Assembly (NCBI RefSeq): GCF_900115615.1
Contig: NZ_FOXB01000006.1
Location: 1-64,000 of the forward strand
Reading direction: 5' to 3'
Length of the DNA stretch: 64,000 nt
DNA from: Hydrogenimonas thermophila
GTDB taxonomy: Bacteria > Campylobacterota > Campylobacteria > Campylobacterales > Hydrogenimonadaceae
This document shows positions 48,479 through 58,856 of the stretch, piece after piece. The first letter of the stretch is position 1, and the number at the start of each line of letters is the position of its first letter. Position numbers and translations under genes: made by a program. Below the pieces are notes generated by a model. The model saw only the letters and a list, made by a program, of their open reading frames with translations. It did not search any database and had not been told where the DNA came from.

Positions 48479-49089
48479 CCGTTGCATTGCCAAAAGGGCG
48501 AATTGCAGAACAGACACTGGAAATTTTTGAAACAATTTTTGGTGATGAGTTTAAATTTGAGTCAAGGAAATTGATTCTTGATATGGGAGCATTTCGTTTT
48601 TTGCTGGTAAGAAATCAGGATGTTCCGACATATGTGGCTCATCAAGCTGCAGATATTGGGGTTGTAGGATTAGATGTTATAGAAGAGCAGGGGCTTGATA
48701 TCATAAGACTTTTAGACCTTGGAATTGGCAAATGCAAAGTTGCGGTTGGTATTCGAGAAGATGATGAGCTAGATTGGAGCAAGCCACAAATGAAAGTAGC
48801 TTCTAAAATGGTTAACATTACTAGAAATTATTTCAGTAAAAAAGCTATGGGTGTTGAAGTAATAAAGCTTTATGGATCAATTGAACTTGCACCTTTAGTT
48901 GGTCTTGCTGATGCTATAGTTGACATTGTAGAGACTGGTACAACTATGAAAGAGAATGGTCTAAAAGTTGCTGAAACAATTATGGAGTCTAGTGCACACC
49001 TAATAGCAAATAAGCATAGTTTTCTTGCAAAGAAGAGTGAAATTATGGAGCTTTATACCCAAATGGAAAAGGTTGTACGTGGGTCTTGA
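48472..49089 (+). CDS. hisG: ATP phosphoribosyltransferase (short form)
   Basis: 205 residues. First step of histidine synthesis. LTVALPKGRIAEQTL, VVGLDVIEEQG and DAIVDIVETGTTMKENGL (phosphate loop) are diagnostic. The absence of the C-terminal regulatory domain marks the short form, which needs a HisZ partner; HisZ is not in this window. GGAG precedes ATG. Confidence 0.95.
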   Translation: MLTVALPKGRIAEQTLEIFETIFGDEFKFESRKLILDMGAFRFLLVRNQDVPTYVAHQAADIGVVGLDVIEEQGLDIIRLLDLGIGKCKVAVGIREDDELDWSKPQMKVASKMVNITRNYFSKKAMGVEVIKLYGSIELAPLVGLADAIVDIVETGTTMKENGLKVAETIMESSAHLIANKHSFLAKKSEIMELYTQMEKVVRGS

Positions 49090-49771
49090 GCTTTATGCAA
49101 AAATAGAACCTATTTTAGGTTTTGAAGAGAGTATAGAGGGTCTTTATGATTTTTATATAGAGCTTTTGAAAAGCTGGAATCCAGATACTTTGATAGACAT
49201 AGGATGTGGCAGTGGTGCTTTTTTAAAGCGTCTTTCACAAAATATGGAGTTAAGCAGAGTTTATGGCATAGACTTAAGTAAAACAATGGTAGAACGTGCC
49301 AAACTTTTAGGTTTAGATGCTGACGCAAAAGATTTATGTGATGTAAAAGAAAGCTTTGATGTTGCTACTGCTGTATTTGATGTTTTGAACTACCTTGACT
49401 TTGAAACTTTAGAGCAGTTTATGGGCTGTGTTTATAAGGTACTAAAACCTGGTGGTATATTTATTGCTGATATAAATACACTATTTGGTTTTGAAGAGGT
49501 TGCACAAGGCTCTCTTATAAGGGAAGATGAAAAAAGATTTGTAACATTGGATTCAGTGTTTGATAATGGAATACTCACAACAAATTTGACTCTTTTTGAA
49601 GAAGAGAACAGTGGATGCTATAGAAAGTCAAATGACACAATAGTTCAACACTATCATGAAACTGAAAAGTTGGCAAATCTTGGAGGGTTAGTTCTTGTTC
49701 AGAGTTATCCTATTGAAATGTATGCAGATATTGCTGACAAAGAGGTGTTAGTTTTTAAGCGAGAAGCATGA
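49079..49771 (+). CDS. Class I SAM-dependent methyltransferase
   Basis: About 230 residues. GTG 49079 is favoured (AAAAGG six bases upstream), overlapping hisG by 11 bases. SAM-binding motif I LIDIGCGSGAFLKRL, motif II acid YGIDLSKTMVERA, and motif IV VLNYLDFE; a GGIFIADINTLFGFEE post-I region. Substrate is unknown; a link with hisG or coaX is only positional. Ends before a bidirectional terminator. Confidence 0.85.
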   Translation: MGLELYAKIEPILGFEESIEGLYDFYIELLKSWNPDTLIDIGCGSGAFLKRLSQNMELSRVYGIDLSKTMVERAKLLGLDADAKDLCDVKESFDVATAVFDVLNYLDFETLEQFMGCVYKVLKPGGIFIADINTLFGFEEVAQGSLIREDEKRFVTLDSVFDNGILTTNLTLFEEENSGCYRKSNDTIVQHYHETEKLANLGGLVLVQSYPIEMYADIADKEVLVFKREA

Positions 49772-49780
49772 GTTTAGTTT

Positions 49781-49801
49781 GATCCCGCAAAAAGCGGGAT
49801 C
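49781..49801. terminator. Bidirectional terminator between methyltransferase and rpsR
   Basis: GATCCCGC (49781-49788) and GCGGGATC (49794-49801) form a perfect GC-rich 8-bp stem with an AAAAA loop, between two convergent genes. Rightward it is followed by TTCTTGGTT. Confidence 0.8.
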
Positions 49802-49808
49802 TTCTTGG

Positions 49809-50072
49809 TTACTTAATCTCTTCGAATGGATTAGGAATAACGCGCTTGTGGTCTACAACATATGGTACTAATGCTGCAGCACGAGCACGTTTAATAGCTT
49901 TTTCAACCATCTCTTGATGCTTCTTGCAGTTTCCTGTCAAACGGCGAGGCATAATTTTATATCTCTCAGATAGAGATGCTTTGATGCTGTTTAAATCTTT
50001 ATAGTCAATAAACTCAACTTTTGCTTCGCAGTATTTGCAGTAGCGTTTTGAATATTTTCTTCTTTCTGCCAT
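49809..50072 (-). CDS. rpsR: 30S ribosomal protein S18
   Basis: 87 residues. Bacterial S18 pattern: [16 protein letters not shown] with a CxxC pair, [20 protein letters not shown] and [13 protein letters not shown]. Last gene of the rpsF-ssb-rpsR cluster found in many bacteria; binds S6 in the 30S platform. Confidence 0.97.
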   Translation of the reverse strand: MAERRKYSKRYCKYCEAKVEFIDYKDLNSIKASLSERYKIMPRRLTGNCKKHQEMVEKAIKRARAAALVPYVVDHKRVIPNPFEEIK

Positions 50073-50105
50073 GGTGTTTTCCTTTTTCTATAATCGTATT
50101 AATAT

Positions 50106-50630
50106 TTAAAATGGTATATCATCTTCATCAATGTCAATTGTTGGTAATTCCTGAACCGGTTGTTGTGCAGGTGTTTGTTGTTGCACAGGGGCTTGATATT
50201 GCTGTTGAGCAGCAGGTTGTGCATATGTTGACTGCGGTTGATTATATGTAGGTGCAGCCTGATCATATCCTGTACCACCTTGGTGCCCTTGCTCACTATC
50301 ACTTCTTCTGTCAAGCATTTTTAAATTTTCAACAGTAATGGAGTGTTTACTTCTTTTTTGCCCATTCTGATCAGTCCACTGCTCAAGTGTTAATCGTCCC
50401 TCTATCAGAACTTTACTGCCTTTTCTAAGGTATTGATTTGCAATTTCAGCTGAACGACCCCAGACAGTAAAATCGATAAACATAGTTTCATCTTTTTGCA
50501 TGCCACTAGAGTCTTTAAAGCGTCTATTTGTAGCAATGCCGCATTTAGCAAGTGCTTGTCCACTTGGCAGATAGCGAAGCTCGACATCTCGTGTTAGATT
50601 ACCGATCAGGATTACCTTATTGAACATCAA
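50106..50630 (-). CDS. ssb: Single-stranded DNA-binding protein
   Basis: 174 residues. OB fold (~1-105: NKVILIGNLTRDVELRYLPSGQ, FTVWGRSAE, GSKVLIEGRL), a Gln/Pro/Ala-rich flexible linker (~115-160) and the acidic tail DIDEDDIPF that recruits partners such as RecO and DNA polymerase III. Sits between rpsF and rpsR. Confidence 0.97.
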   Translation of the reverse strand: MMFNKVILIGNLTRDVELRYLPSGQALAKCGIATNRRFKDSSGMQKDETMFIDFTVWGRSAEIANQYLRKGSKVLIEGRLTLEQWTDQNGQKRSKHSITVENLKMLDRRSDSEQGHQGGTGYDQAAPTYNQPQSTYAQPAAQQQYQAPVQQQTPAQQPVQELPTIDIDEDDIPF

Positions 50631-50645
50631 ATAGCCTTAAATTTA

Positions 50646-51029
50646 TTATGCAGACTCACCTGCAGTTTGAGCAGCCTCTTTTTTAGCACTTGCTGCACCT
50701 GCTTTGTTTACAAGATTTTGCCAAGCATTAATCTCTTTTTTATTTTCATATTTAACATTTAAGAAGCGAATAATTTCTTCATTATAGCGGAAGTTTCTTT
50801 CAAGCTCTTTGATAAGAGAACTTGGAGCAGTATAATAAATTACATAGTAGTATCCGCGAGGACTTTTCTCTATTTCATATGCTAGTTTACGCATTCCCCA
50901 GTCAAAAGTAGCTGCAATTTCAGCACCATTCTTTTCCAATATCGACTTAACGTTGTCGATTTGAGCTTTAATTTCTTCTTCTGTCAATGTTGGTTTGACT
51001 ACGAAGAGTGTCTCGTAATGTCTTGTCAT
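50646..51029 (-). CDS. rpsF: 30S ribosomal protein S6
   Basis: 127 residues. [18 protein letters not shown] and [20 protein letters not shown] are the S6 core; the C-terminal tail is Ala/Lys-rich. Start is preceded by AAGGAGAA. Binds the platform of the 30S subunit with S18. Confidence 0.96.
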   Translation of the reverse strand: MTRHYETLFVVKPTLTEEEIKAQIDNVKSILEKNGAEIAATFDWGMRKLAYEIEKSPRGYYYVIYYTAPSSLIKELERNFRYNEEIIRFLNVKYENKKEINAWQNLVNKAGAASAKKEAAQTAGESA

Positions 51030-51112
51030 TTTATGTTCTCCTTATGGTATTAGCCCTTTTGGTTTTCTCCTCTTGTTTAAATCAAGAAGAAAGAGCAAAG
51101 AGCATCGCGATT

Positions 51113-52093
51113 CTATCCTAAAAAAGATTTAATTTTTATTAATATTGAAAACAAAAGTGTCTCTTTTTGACTTGAATTGCCTGCTGTTTTTATTGCAATC
51201 TCACCTTCTGCTAGCGTATCAAAAACTTTTTCAAAAACATCCATAGGAGTTTTTATAGCTAATTTTGCATATCTTTCTACTACATGCTTTGGAGGTGAAT
51301 ATCCTAAGATCTCTTTTGCATTTGGTGTACCGTGTAGCTTTATGTAGATATGGTATAAAAAAAGTTGATTTGTAAAATATTGAATTTGTCTAAGCAGAGC
51401 AAATTCATCTTCGCCAAGTTTACTTATTTGATTAATTATATCTGTTAATGGCTTTTTTGAAAATAGTGAAAAGAGAAACTCATTAACAGCCATTGGAGCA
51501 AGGGAAAATATATGTTCATCAATCTCTTTTGAGCTTATAGGACTATTTAAAATAGATAGTTTTTCAAGTTCATTCAAAGCCATTGAAAGATTGATATTTA
51601 AAGCCATAAGTAGATGCTCTATGGCGTACCTATCAATCTGAATATTTAAATTTTGTGCGTGTTCTTTAATTATAGTTACTGCTTCGTTTAAACTTGGTTG
51701 AAAGAAGCGTACATGTTCAGCATTCATCTTTTTTGCAAAGGCAGATGTTAGGGTTTTAAATTCGCTTCCGGTATAAGCATATACAAAGTAGTTTGTCTCA
51801 TTTCGGAAAGCAAGTTCAATCAATTGTGTCAACTCTTTTTTAGGAATCTTTTTATCACTTTTTACCAAAAGAAAGTTTACATCACCAAATAGTGAGCTTT
51901 GAGATAACCAGTTTTTTGCTTTTTGAAAATCATACTCATCATAATATAGTTTTAAAATGGAATCACCAGCCCCACTAATTTCAATAATTTTCTTTATACT
52001 ACTTTCTATGTAATATTCATTCTCTCCATAAAGCATTACAGATTTAGGTAGTGTTCCAGAATTTAACAGCTGGTCAAATTCACGCTTATACAT
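51113..52093 (-). CDS. holA: DNA polymerase III delta subunit
   Basis: 326 residues. Sliding-clamp loader subunit that opens the beta clamp. The N-terminus SVMLYGENEYYIESSIKKI, NFLLVKSDKKIPKKEL and the three-domain AAA-like layout fit the HolA family, in which no ATP site is expected. Campylobacterota holA commonly precedes or follows rnr, as here. Confidence 0.88.
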   Translation of the reverse strand: MYKREFDQLLNSGTLPKSVMLYGENEYYIESSIKKIIEISGAGDSILKLYYDEYDFQKAKNWLSQSSLFGDVNFLLVKSDKKIPKKELTQLIELAFRNETNYFVYAYTGSEFKTLTSAFAKKMNAEHVRFFQPSLNEAVTIIKEHAQNLNIQIDRYAIEHLLMALNINLSMALNELEKLSILNSPISSKEIDEHIFSLAPMAVNEFLFSLFSKKPLTDIINQISKLGEDEFALLRQIQYFTNQLFLYHIYIKLHGTPNAKEILGYSPPKHVVERYAKLAIKTPMDVFEKVFDTLAEGEIAIKTAGNSSQKETLLFSILIKIKSFLG

Positions 52094-52113
52094 CTCTATT
52101 TACCATAAAACAT

Positions 52114-54066
52114 TCAAAATTCATCATTATCGAAAAGGTGTTTTGTAGACTCTACATGGACAAATATTTTTGCTTGAGCTAAATGGACAGTATTAACATT
52201 TGCTTCAATACGATCAAATAAAAGAAGATCACTTTTATCACAAAAAATTCTCATTCCTAAAATATCTTTATCAGTTGTTGCTGCTGGAATTTGTGATGCT
52301 TCTATGACAACTGCATGCAGTGTAGTATCTCTGTTGGCATCAGCCCATCTTGCATATTTTCTTGCCATAAAATCCCACTCAACACGGGTTGCTTCACGCT
52401 CAAGTTCACTTATTTTTATGCACAGAGGTTCAATATTTCGCAATATATACTCTCTTTTTTTCTCATCATTTGCTAGTATAGCTTTAAGCAGTCTATGAAG
52501 AGTAAGGTCAGAGTATCTTCTTATTGGAGATGTAAAGTGGGTGTATCGTTCAAAACCAAGCCCAAAGTGACCTATGTTTTCTGCACTGTAACCTGCTTGT
52601 TTTTGTGTTTGAATGATAAGCTGATCTACATAAGGTTCTACACCTTTTTCTCTAGCCTCTTTTTGAAGAGCCAATACAAGTGAGTGAAAATCGCTTTCAC
52701 TCTCGTCAACAAATATTCCAATTTTGCCAAGTTCATCAACCAGTTTTTCAATTCTCTCTGGACTTGGAGGCTCATGAACGCGGAAAATTCCATAATCAAA
52801 ATGTTCTGCAGCAGCTTTGTTTGCCAAAAGCATACAATCTTCTATGAGACCATGAGAAGGGGTTGAAGATTCCATACGTGTTGAAATAAGGTTTTGATCA
52901 TCATCAAGTGTCATTCTAACTTCTGTTGATCTAAAATCGTATCCTCGTTTTAGTCTTTCAGCACGTAATCTATCAGTTATCTCTTTAAGTGGAAAAATAA
53001 AAGATAGCGTCTCTTTGTCGTCCTCTTTTGCAGACTCTATGCCATTTTCAAGGTAAGCATCAATTTCATCATAGTTGTAGCGTCTTCTTGAGCGTATGAT
53101 AGCTTCAAAGAAACTATGTTTTTTTACATTTAATGTCTCAATATCAAGCTCTAGTTTACAAACATATGCAAGTCGGTCAACATTAGGTTTAAGTGAACAG
53201 ATATTTTCACTTAAAGCTCTTGGAAGCATTGGAATAGATTTATGCGGAAAATAGATTGAAAATCCTCTGCTTCTTGCCTCTTTATCTATAGCACAATCTG
53301 GTGTAACATAGCTGCTTACATCAGCAATAGCAACATAAAGAGTATGGTTTTTTTCATCCCAGTATATTGCATCATCAAAATCTTTTGCATCAACCGGATC
53401 TATCGTACAAAATGGTAAATGTCTTAGATCTGTACGATCAGGATATAGCGATGCATCTACACTGTCTCCCCAGCTTAAAGCTTCTGTTTCAGCCTCTTTG
53501 CTAAATTGCTCTTGTTTGTTGAATATAGCCAAAGATATTTTTTCATCAACCTTAGGATCATTTAGATTTCCTAAAATTTGAGTAATTTCAGATGTACGGT
53601 TGTCTACTTGAAAAACAGTATGTTCTGAGAGTTTTTCTATAGAACTTTTAAGCTCCATAGGAAGGTCTGTTTTAATGTGAAATGGCTGTAGACCTGACTC
53701 AGTACTTTTTATATAACCTACAGCATATACAAATGCAGGCTGAACTACTTTTACTACTCTTGCACTTGGTCTTCCAGGTTTACCAAATATACGTTTTACA
53801 ATTACATAATCACCATTTTTTGCACCATTTAAATTTTGAAACTCTATGAGAAGATCTCTTCCTTTTGCTCCAATTAGCTCTAAAAATGCAGTTCCAGATG
53901 GAAGTAAGTCTACTATTCCCGCACGATATTTTGAGTCTAGTTGTACTTTTTCACCAATCTCTTTGACAATACGCTCACGTAATAGCTCTTCAAGTAGTGG
54001 CTTATACTCTTTTTCAATGTCAGTTTTGTATGCACCTTTTGCAATGCGGGTTAGAAAAGATTTCAT
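52114..54066 (-). CDS. rnr: Ribonuclease R (RNase II family exoribonuclease)
   Basis: 650 residues. A 3'-5' exoribonuclease degrading structured RNA. Cold-shock-like parts (~45-180), the RNB catalytic domain (~210-530) with TIDPVDAKDFDDAIYW acidic metal site, YVTPDCAIDKEARSRG, SIPMLPRALSENICSL and HFTSPIRRYSDLTLHR, and a short C-terminal S1-like part. Shorter than E. coli RNase R (813), lacking the basic tail and N-terminal helix. Second gene of the operon after HDOD. Confidence 0.92.
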   Translation of the reverse strand: MKSFLTRIAKGAYKTDIEKEYKPLLEELLRERIVKEIGEKVQLDSKYRAGIVDLLPSGTAFLELIGAKGRDLLIEFQNLNGAKNGDYVIVKRIFGKPGRPSARVVKVVQPAFVYAVGYIKSTESGLQPFHIKTDLPMELKSSIEKLSEHTVFQVDNRTSEITQILGNLNDPKVDEKISLAIFNKQEQFSKEAETEALSWGDSVDASLYPDRTDLRHLPFCTIDPVDAKDFDDAIYWDEKNHTLYVAIADVSSYVTPDCAIDKEARSRGFSIYFPHKSIPMLPRALSENICSLKPNVDRLAYVCKLELDIETLNVKKHSFFEAIIRSRRRYNYDEIDAYLENGIESAKEDDKETLSFIFPLKEITDRLRAERLKRGYDFRSTEVRMTLDDDQNLISTRMESSTPSHGLIEDCMLLANKAAAEHFDYGIFRVHEPPSPERIEKLVDELGKIGIFVDESESDFHSLVLALQKEAREKGVEPYVDQLIIQTQKQAGYSAENIGHFGLGFERYTHFTSPIRRYSDLTLHRLLKAILANDEKKREYILRNIEPLCIKISELEREATRVEWDFMARKYARWADANRDTTLHAVVIEASQIPAATTDKDILGMRIFCDKSDLLLFDRIEANVNTVHLAQAKIFVHVESTKHLFDNDEF

Positions 54067-54075
54067 TTTTTTTCT

Positions 54076-54891
54076 TTAACTTGTTTTTAATGATTCAATT
54101 GCTTTTTTCAAGTTTTGAGAATCTAGCCCATACTCTTCAGCTTTTTCATATGCTGCTTGAATACTCTCTTCCGATAGAGGAGATGTTAAAGGAAGAGCTT
54201 CTTTGACTACTCTTAAAATTTGTGTATTTTTTCTTATTTTATCATCTGCTTTTTTAGGATTAACAATATTTTGCATAATATCTATCATTGTTTCATTGTA
54301 TTTCCAGTGTTTGAACATAAGCGCAACAATCCATTCACTAGGAATAGATAAAAACTTCTTTTCAATAGTTAAAATGTCATTAAAAGTTCTAGCTTTTGAG
54401 ATTTCTGACTGAAACTCGTCAGCTTTATTTTCTTCACTTAAAACTATGACAGCTACCAGTTTACCAAGCTCCATAAGTAAAGATAGTGTTACCATTTCTG
54501 CATTATGTGCAGTAACTTGTGATTTTCCCCACAAACTTGTTAGTGCATTTTGCATAGTTGAAACAGTCATAAAGTTATTTGATGATATTCCATATGTTGA
54601 AAGATCCATAGGAAAGTTTTTACGCATAGCATAAGAGACGGCAAAACCCTGAATTGTACCCATTCCAAACAGTGAAACTGCCTGATCAATTGATGTTATT
54701 TGTCTACTGAATCCGTATAGTGGAGAATTAGCAGCTTTTAAAATATCTGCAGTAAACATTGGGTCTTGTTTTACTACTGGTATTAAATCTTTAATTGTTC
54801 CCTCTGGATCTTCACATATTTCTCTAACTCTTTGAATGCTTTCTGGTAGAGGAGGAAGAGATTTTATTTTTTTAATTATTTTTTCAACCAT
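54076..54891 (-). CDS. HDOD-domain protein
   Basis: 271 residues with the same length and layout as the paralogue at 25740: IKSLPPLPESIQRV, DPMFTADILKAANSPLYG and IDQAVSLFGMGTIQGF, then a region where both share a STYGIS/PYGIS block. HD metal pair absent. Leads the rnr-holA-rpsF-ssb-rpsR operon; the role is unknown signalling. Confidence 0.87.
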   Translation of the reverse strand: MVEKIIKKIKSLPPLPESIQRVREICEDPEGTIKDLIPVVKQDPMFTADILKAANSPLYGFSRQITSIDQAVSLFGMGTIQGFAVSYAMRKNFPMDLSTYGISSNNFMTVSTMQNALTSLWGKSQVTAHNAEMVTLSLLMELGKLVAVIVLSEENKADEFQSEISKARTFNDILTIEKKFLSIPSEWIVALMFKHWKYNETMIDIMQNIVNPKKADDKIRKNTQILRVVKEALPLTSPLSEESIQAAYEKAEEYGLDSQNLKKAIESLKTS

Positions 54892-54973
54892 TAGATTGCT
54901 CCAAACTAATTTAACTTTTTATTGTACTCCAAGCATTCTTAAAGAATTAGAAGATAACTATTTTGCTTATTAA

Positions 54974-56080
<1,107 letters not shown>

Positions 56081-56086
56081 AAAAGG

Positions 56087-56110
56087 CTTTCGCACCTTTT
56101 GGTGCGAAAG
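56087..56110 (+). terminator. Hairpin downstream of ilvC
   Basis: CTTTCGCACC (56087-56096) and GGTGCGAAAG (56101-56110) form a perfect 10-bp stem with a TTTT loop, seven bases after the ilvC stop. It ends 11 bases before the ATG of the next gene, so its GAAAG arm also covers the place where a ribosome site should be. Confidence 0.65.
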
Positions 56111-56121
56111 ATATATTCTCC

Positions 56122-57192
56122 ATGACAAAACGTAAATCTCCTCAAAAAAGCAGAAAAACAGTAGTAAAAAAAAGGAAAAAAAGTACTAAGTCCAAAAGTG
56201 CTATGACAATAGTACTAATTGGTCTTATTCTTATTTTAGTTATTGCTCTTTTTACTGGTGTTGCAGGCTGGATAGGTTATGAGGCAGGAAAAGAAAAAGC
56301 TTCAAAATCATATGAAAATCAGGTAGAACAGTATAAAAATGATTTAGAAAAATTACGAAAAAAGTTAGATAATACCTCTTCTTTTTTAGAAAAAAAAGAG
56401 AAAAGTGAGCCTAAAAAAGTCTCTAAATCTTTAGATTTGTCAGAAATTAAAGATTATGTTGAAGCTGCTGAACACAGTAAGAAAAGCACAACCAGACAAA
56501 AAAAATCAATTGTAAAAAAAGAGATAAAAACTGATAGACCAAAATTGGTTATTATTATAGATGATGTTGGTTCTAGAGCACAACTTAAAGCAATTAAATC
56601 TTTACCGTGGAAAATAACCCCATCAATTTTTCCTCCTACAAGGCGACATCCAAATACTTCTAAATTAGCTGCTAACTTACAACATTATATGATTCATTTG
56701 CCTATGGAAGCACTAAATTATAAGTACGAAGAGGATGGTACTTTAAAAGTTCAAAGTAGTGAATCACAAATTGATACAAAAGTAAAAAAATTACGTCAAC
56801 TTTTTCCAAACGCTAACTATATTAATAACCATACAGGTAGTCGTTTTACATCAGATATTATTTCAATGGAGAGATTTTTCTTAATTGCAAAACAGTATGG
56901 TTTTTATTTTGTAGACAGTAGAACTACTCCAAAAACTGTTGTTCCTATGGTATGCAAAAGTTTCAATGAACCATATTTAGCAAGAGATATTTTTCTTGAT
57001 AACAAAGCTGATATAGGTTACATAAAGAATCAATTAAGAAAAGCTGTAAAAATAGCTAAAAAACATGGTTATGCAATAGCAATAGGTCATCCACATTCAA
57101 TAACTTTTAAAGCGTTAGCCAGTTCAGGTAATATTTTGAAAAATGTAGATGTTGTCTATATTGATGAAATTTATTATAGTCTTAGTAATTAA
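56122..57192 (+). CDS. Divergent polysaccharide deacetylase family protein
   Basis: 356 residues. A lysine-rich cytoplasmic start (~1-26), membrane helix (~28-52), coiled coil (~60-95), linker, and a C-terminal NodB-like barrel (~135-355) with LVIIIDDVG, HYMIHLPMEA, NNHTGSRFT, FFVDSRTTP and AIAIGHPHSIT. The family (PF04748 type) keeps a deacetylase-like site and is thought to act on cell-wall sugars; activity is unproven. No clear ribosome site; the upstream hairpin abuts the start. A periplasmic-protein gene occurs at this site in Campylobacter. Confidence 0.85.
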   Translation: MTKRKSPQKSRKTVVKKRKKSTKSKSAMTIVLIGLILILVIALFTGVAGWIGYEAGKEKASKSYENQVEQYKNDLEKLRKKLDNTSSFLEKKEKSEPKKVSKSLDLSEIKDYVEAAEHSKKSTTRQKKSIVKKEIKTDRPKLVIIIDDVGSRAQLKAIKSLPWKITPSIFPPTRRHPNTSKLAANLQHYMIHLPMEALNYKYEEDGTLKVQSSESQIDTKVKKLRQLFPNANYINNHTGSRFTSDIISMERFFLIAKQYGFYFVDSRTTPKTVVPMVCKSFNEPYLARDIFLDNKADIGYIKNQLRKAVKIAKKHGYAIAIGHPHSITFKALASSGNILKNVDVVYIDEIYYSLSN

Positions 57193-57597
57193 TTTTTACT
57201 AGACTAGTTTAAATTTCTACTCTATTTTTAAAAGTTCAAAATATATTTACAATTTTTCCAGCAATGATATTTAATTATTTTATGAATAAAACGCTAATTT
57301 AAGCTATGGTTTTACCAAAAAAATAGCTAATTGAAAAATATTGAGATAATATCACAACCTTGAACTTTATATTATTTTAATAATTCAATTTTATAGAACT
57401 TTCCATCAACTTTAAAATATTAAGATTTGTAATTCACTATATTTTTTAGGAATATAATTGTTTTAAGATATAGTTAGAAGTTAAAATTATTAATATATTA
57501 TTTATGAATATGAAAATATTCAGCTTTTAAAATATTAAAATTTATATTAAAAGGCTATAATATATTAAAAGTTACTAATTACAAAATTAGGAAAATG
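57193..57597. other. Non-coding, very AT-rich intergenic region
   Basis: About 400 bases without a convincing gene on either strand. It is almost entirely A/T, with short dyads such as GAATAT/ATATTC. A TATAAT-like box at about 57556 lies roughly 40 bases before dprA and may be its promoter. I see no tRNA, ncRNA fold or repeat array. It could be an old deletion scar or a regulatory spacer. Confidence 0.5.
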
Positions 57598-58374
57598 ATG
57601 CCATTTTTATTAGATAAACATATTACAGAATTTAAATATATGAAGAGTTACCCAAAACATATATATTATAGAGGGGATGAAGATTTATTGAATAGACAAA
57701 AGGTATCTGTTGTTGGAACAAGAAGACCAAGCGGATATACCAAAAGTATTGTTATGCAAATTACTTCATCTTTGGCAAGCAGAGGTGTTGTCATTGTAAG
57801 TGGTGCAGCTATGGGAGTAGATGCAGTTGCTCACAATGGTGCTGGTTATAGTAGTACAATTGCAGTGATGGGTTGTGGAATAAAACATAGATATCCTAAA
57901 ATAAATAGTAATTTAATAGAATCTATTGAGACAAAAGGCGGCTTAGTTTTAAGTCAGTTTGATCCAGATTTTATTGCTACCCCTTGGAGTTTTGTAGTTA
58001 GGAATGAATTGGTTGTTGCTTTGGGAGAAGTCCTTATAGTAGCAGAAGCTGATCTAAATAGTGGAACTATGAGAAGTGTAGAGTATGCAAAAAAGATGGG
58101 AAAACCAATATTTGTAATTCCTCACAGATTAGGTGAGAGCAAAGGTACAAATGCTTTATTAGAGTCTAAAGATGCTGAAGCAATATATGATATTGATAAG
58201 TTTGTAAGTAGTTTTGGTGTTTTAAGTAAGTCACAAAAAGAAGATACATTTATACAATATTGTAGAAAGTCACCCTCGTATGAGGATGCTATGAAGAAAT
58301 TTGGTCAAAAAGTATTTGAAGCAGAGTTAGAAGGTATTATAGCAGTCAAAGATGGACGCATTGTTATTTTATAA
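57598..58374 (+). CDS. dprA: DNA processing protein DprA
   Basis: About 258 residues. ATG 57598 is better spaced from AGGA (57589-57592) than ATG 57595. DprA protects incoming single strands and loads RecA in natural transformation. Rossmann-like core: VVGTRRPSGYT, VIVSGAAMGVDAVAHNGA, TPWSFVVRNELVVALGEVLIVAEA, SGTMRSVEYAKKMGKPIFVIPHRL, GTNALL. The usual N-terminal SAM-type extension is missing and the C-terminal part is short, as in other Campylobacterota forms. Confidence 0.92.
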   Translation: MPFLLDKHITEFKYMKSYPKHIYYRGDEDLLNRQKVSVVGTRRPSGYTKSIVMQITSSLASRGVVIVSGAAMGVDAVAHNGAGYSSTIAVMGCGIKHRYPKINSNLIESIETKGGLVLSQFDPDFIATPWSFVVRNELVVALGEVLIVAEADLNSGTMRSVEYAKKMGKPIFVIPHRLGESKGTNALLESKDAEAIYDIDKFVSSFGVLSKSQKEDTFIQYCRKSPSYEDAMKKFGQKVFEAELEGIIAVKDGRIVIL

Positions 58375-58377
58375 ATT

Positions 58378-58758
58378 TTAATTATCTAATTTTGCATAAA
58401 GATTACTGATTAATGTAAAAGCATTTTCTCCATCTGTTGGATACTCAACAACCCGATCTTCCATATCTTTTAAATTTAATGCAGTTACAATTGTGTCATG
58501 TACTTTTTGTGCACCATTCCAGTCAGTATTTGGTAAAAGTGCAATTAAATTCTCTTCTATATAAAATAGTCTGTCACTATTTCTTAAAAGAGGTAAAACA
58601 GTATCTCTTAGTTTTTTTTCATTCCAGTTTGGTAATGGTATTAATATGATTGAAAAGGATTGATCGTACCCTTCATTTTTAAGACGGTTTGTAAGAGTGA
58701 TCTGGTATTCAACTAAAACTTTTAAAAGTTCTTTATATCCTAATATATCTACTGCCAT
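58378..58758 (-). CDS. Degenerate GGDEF-like domain protein
   Basis: 126 residues, no export signal. The stretch LLRNSDRLFYIEENLIALLPNTD aligns in spacing with a GGDEF core: RxxD (R59-D62), five residues, then EENLI where GGEEF should be, then ALLPNTD like VLLPETD. Upstream, FSIILIPLPNW stands where the metal-binding (L/I)DIDxF would be, lacking the aspartates. It should not make c-di-GMP but could bind it through the RxxD. It lies between dprA and ruvX in opposite orientation. Assignment is by pattern only. Confidence 0.6.
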   Translation of the reverse strand: MAVDILGYKELLKVLVEYQITLTNRLKNEGYDQSFSIILIPLPNWNEKKLRDTVLPLLRNSDRLFYIEENLIALLPNTDWNGAQKVHDTIVTALNLKDMEDRVVEYPTDGENAFTLISNLYAKLDN

Positions 58759-58856
58759 ACTATAACCTCAATATTATTATATATAAAAATACTTTGACAT
58801 TGTAGCACATTTTCGATAATGTTTCAGTTAATAAAATAAATCTATAAAGGTTAGTT

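Noticed and set aside
57193-57597. Possible small RNA or phage attachment site in the AT-rich gap before dprA
   Set aside because: No stable fold, tRNA piece, long repeat or terminator could be seen; low-complexity A/T sequence explains the short dyads.
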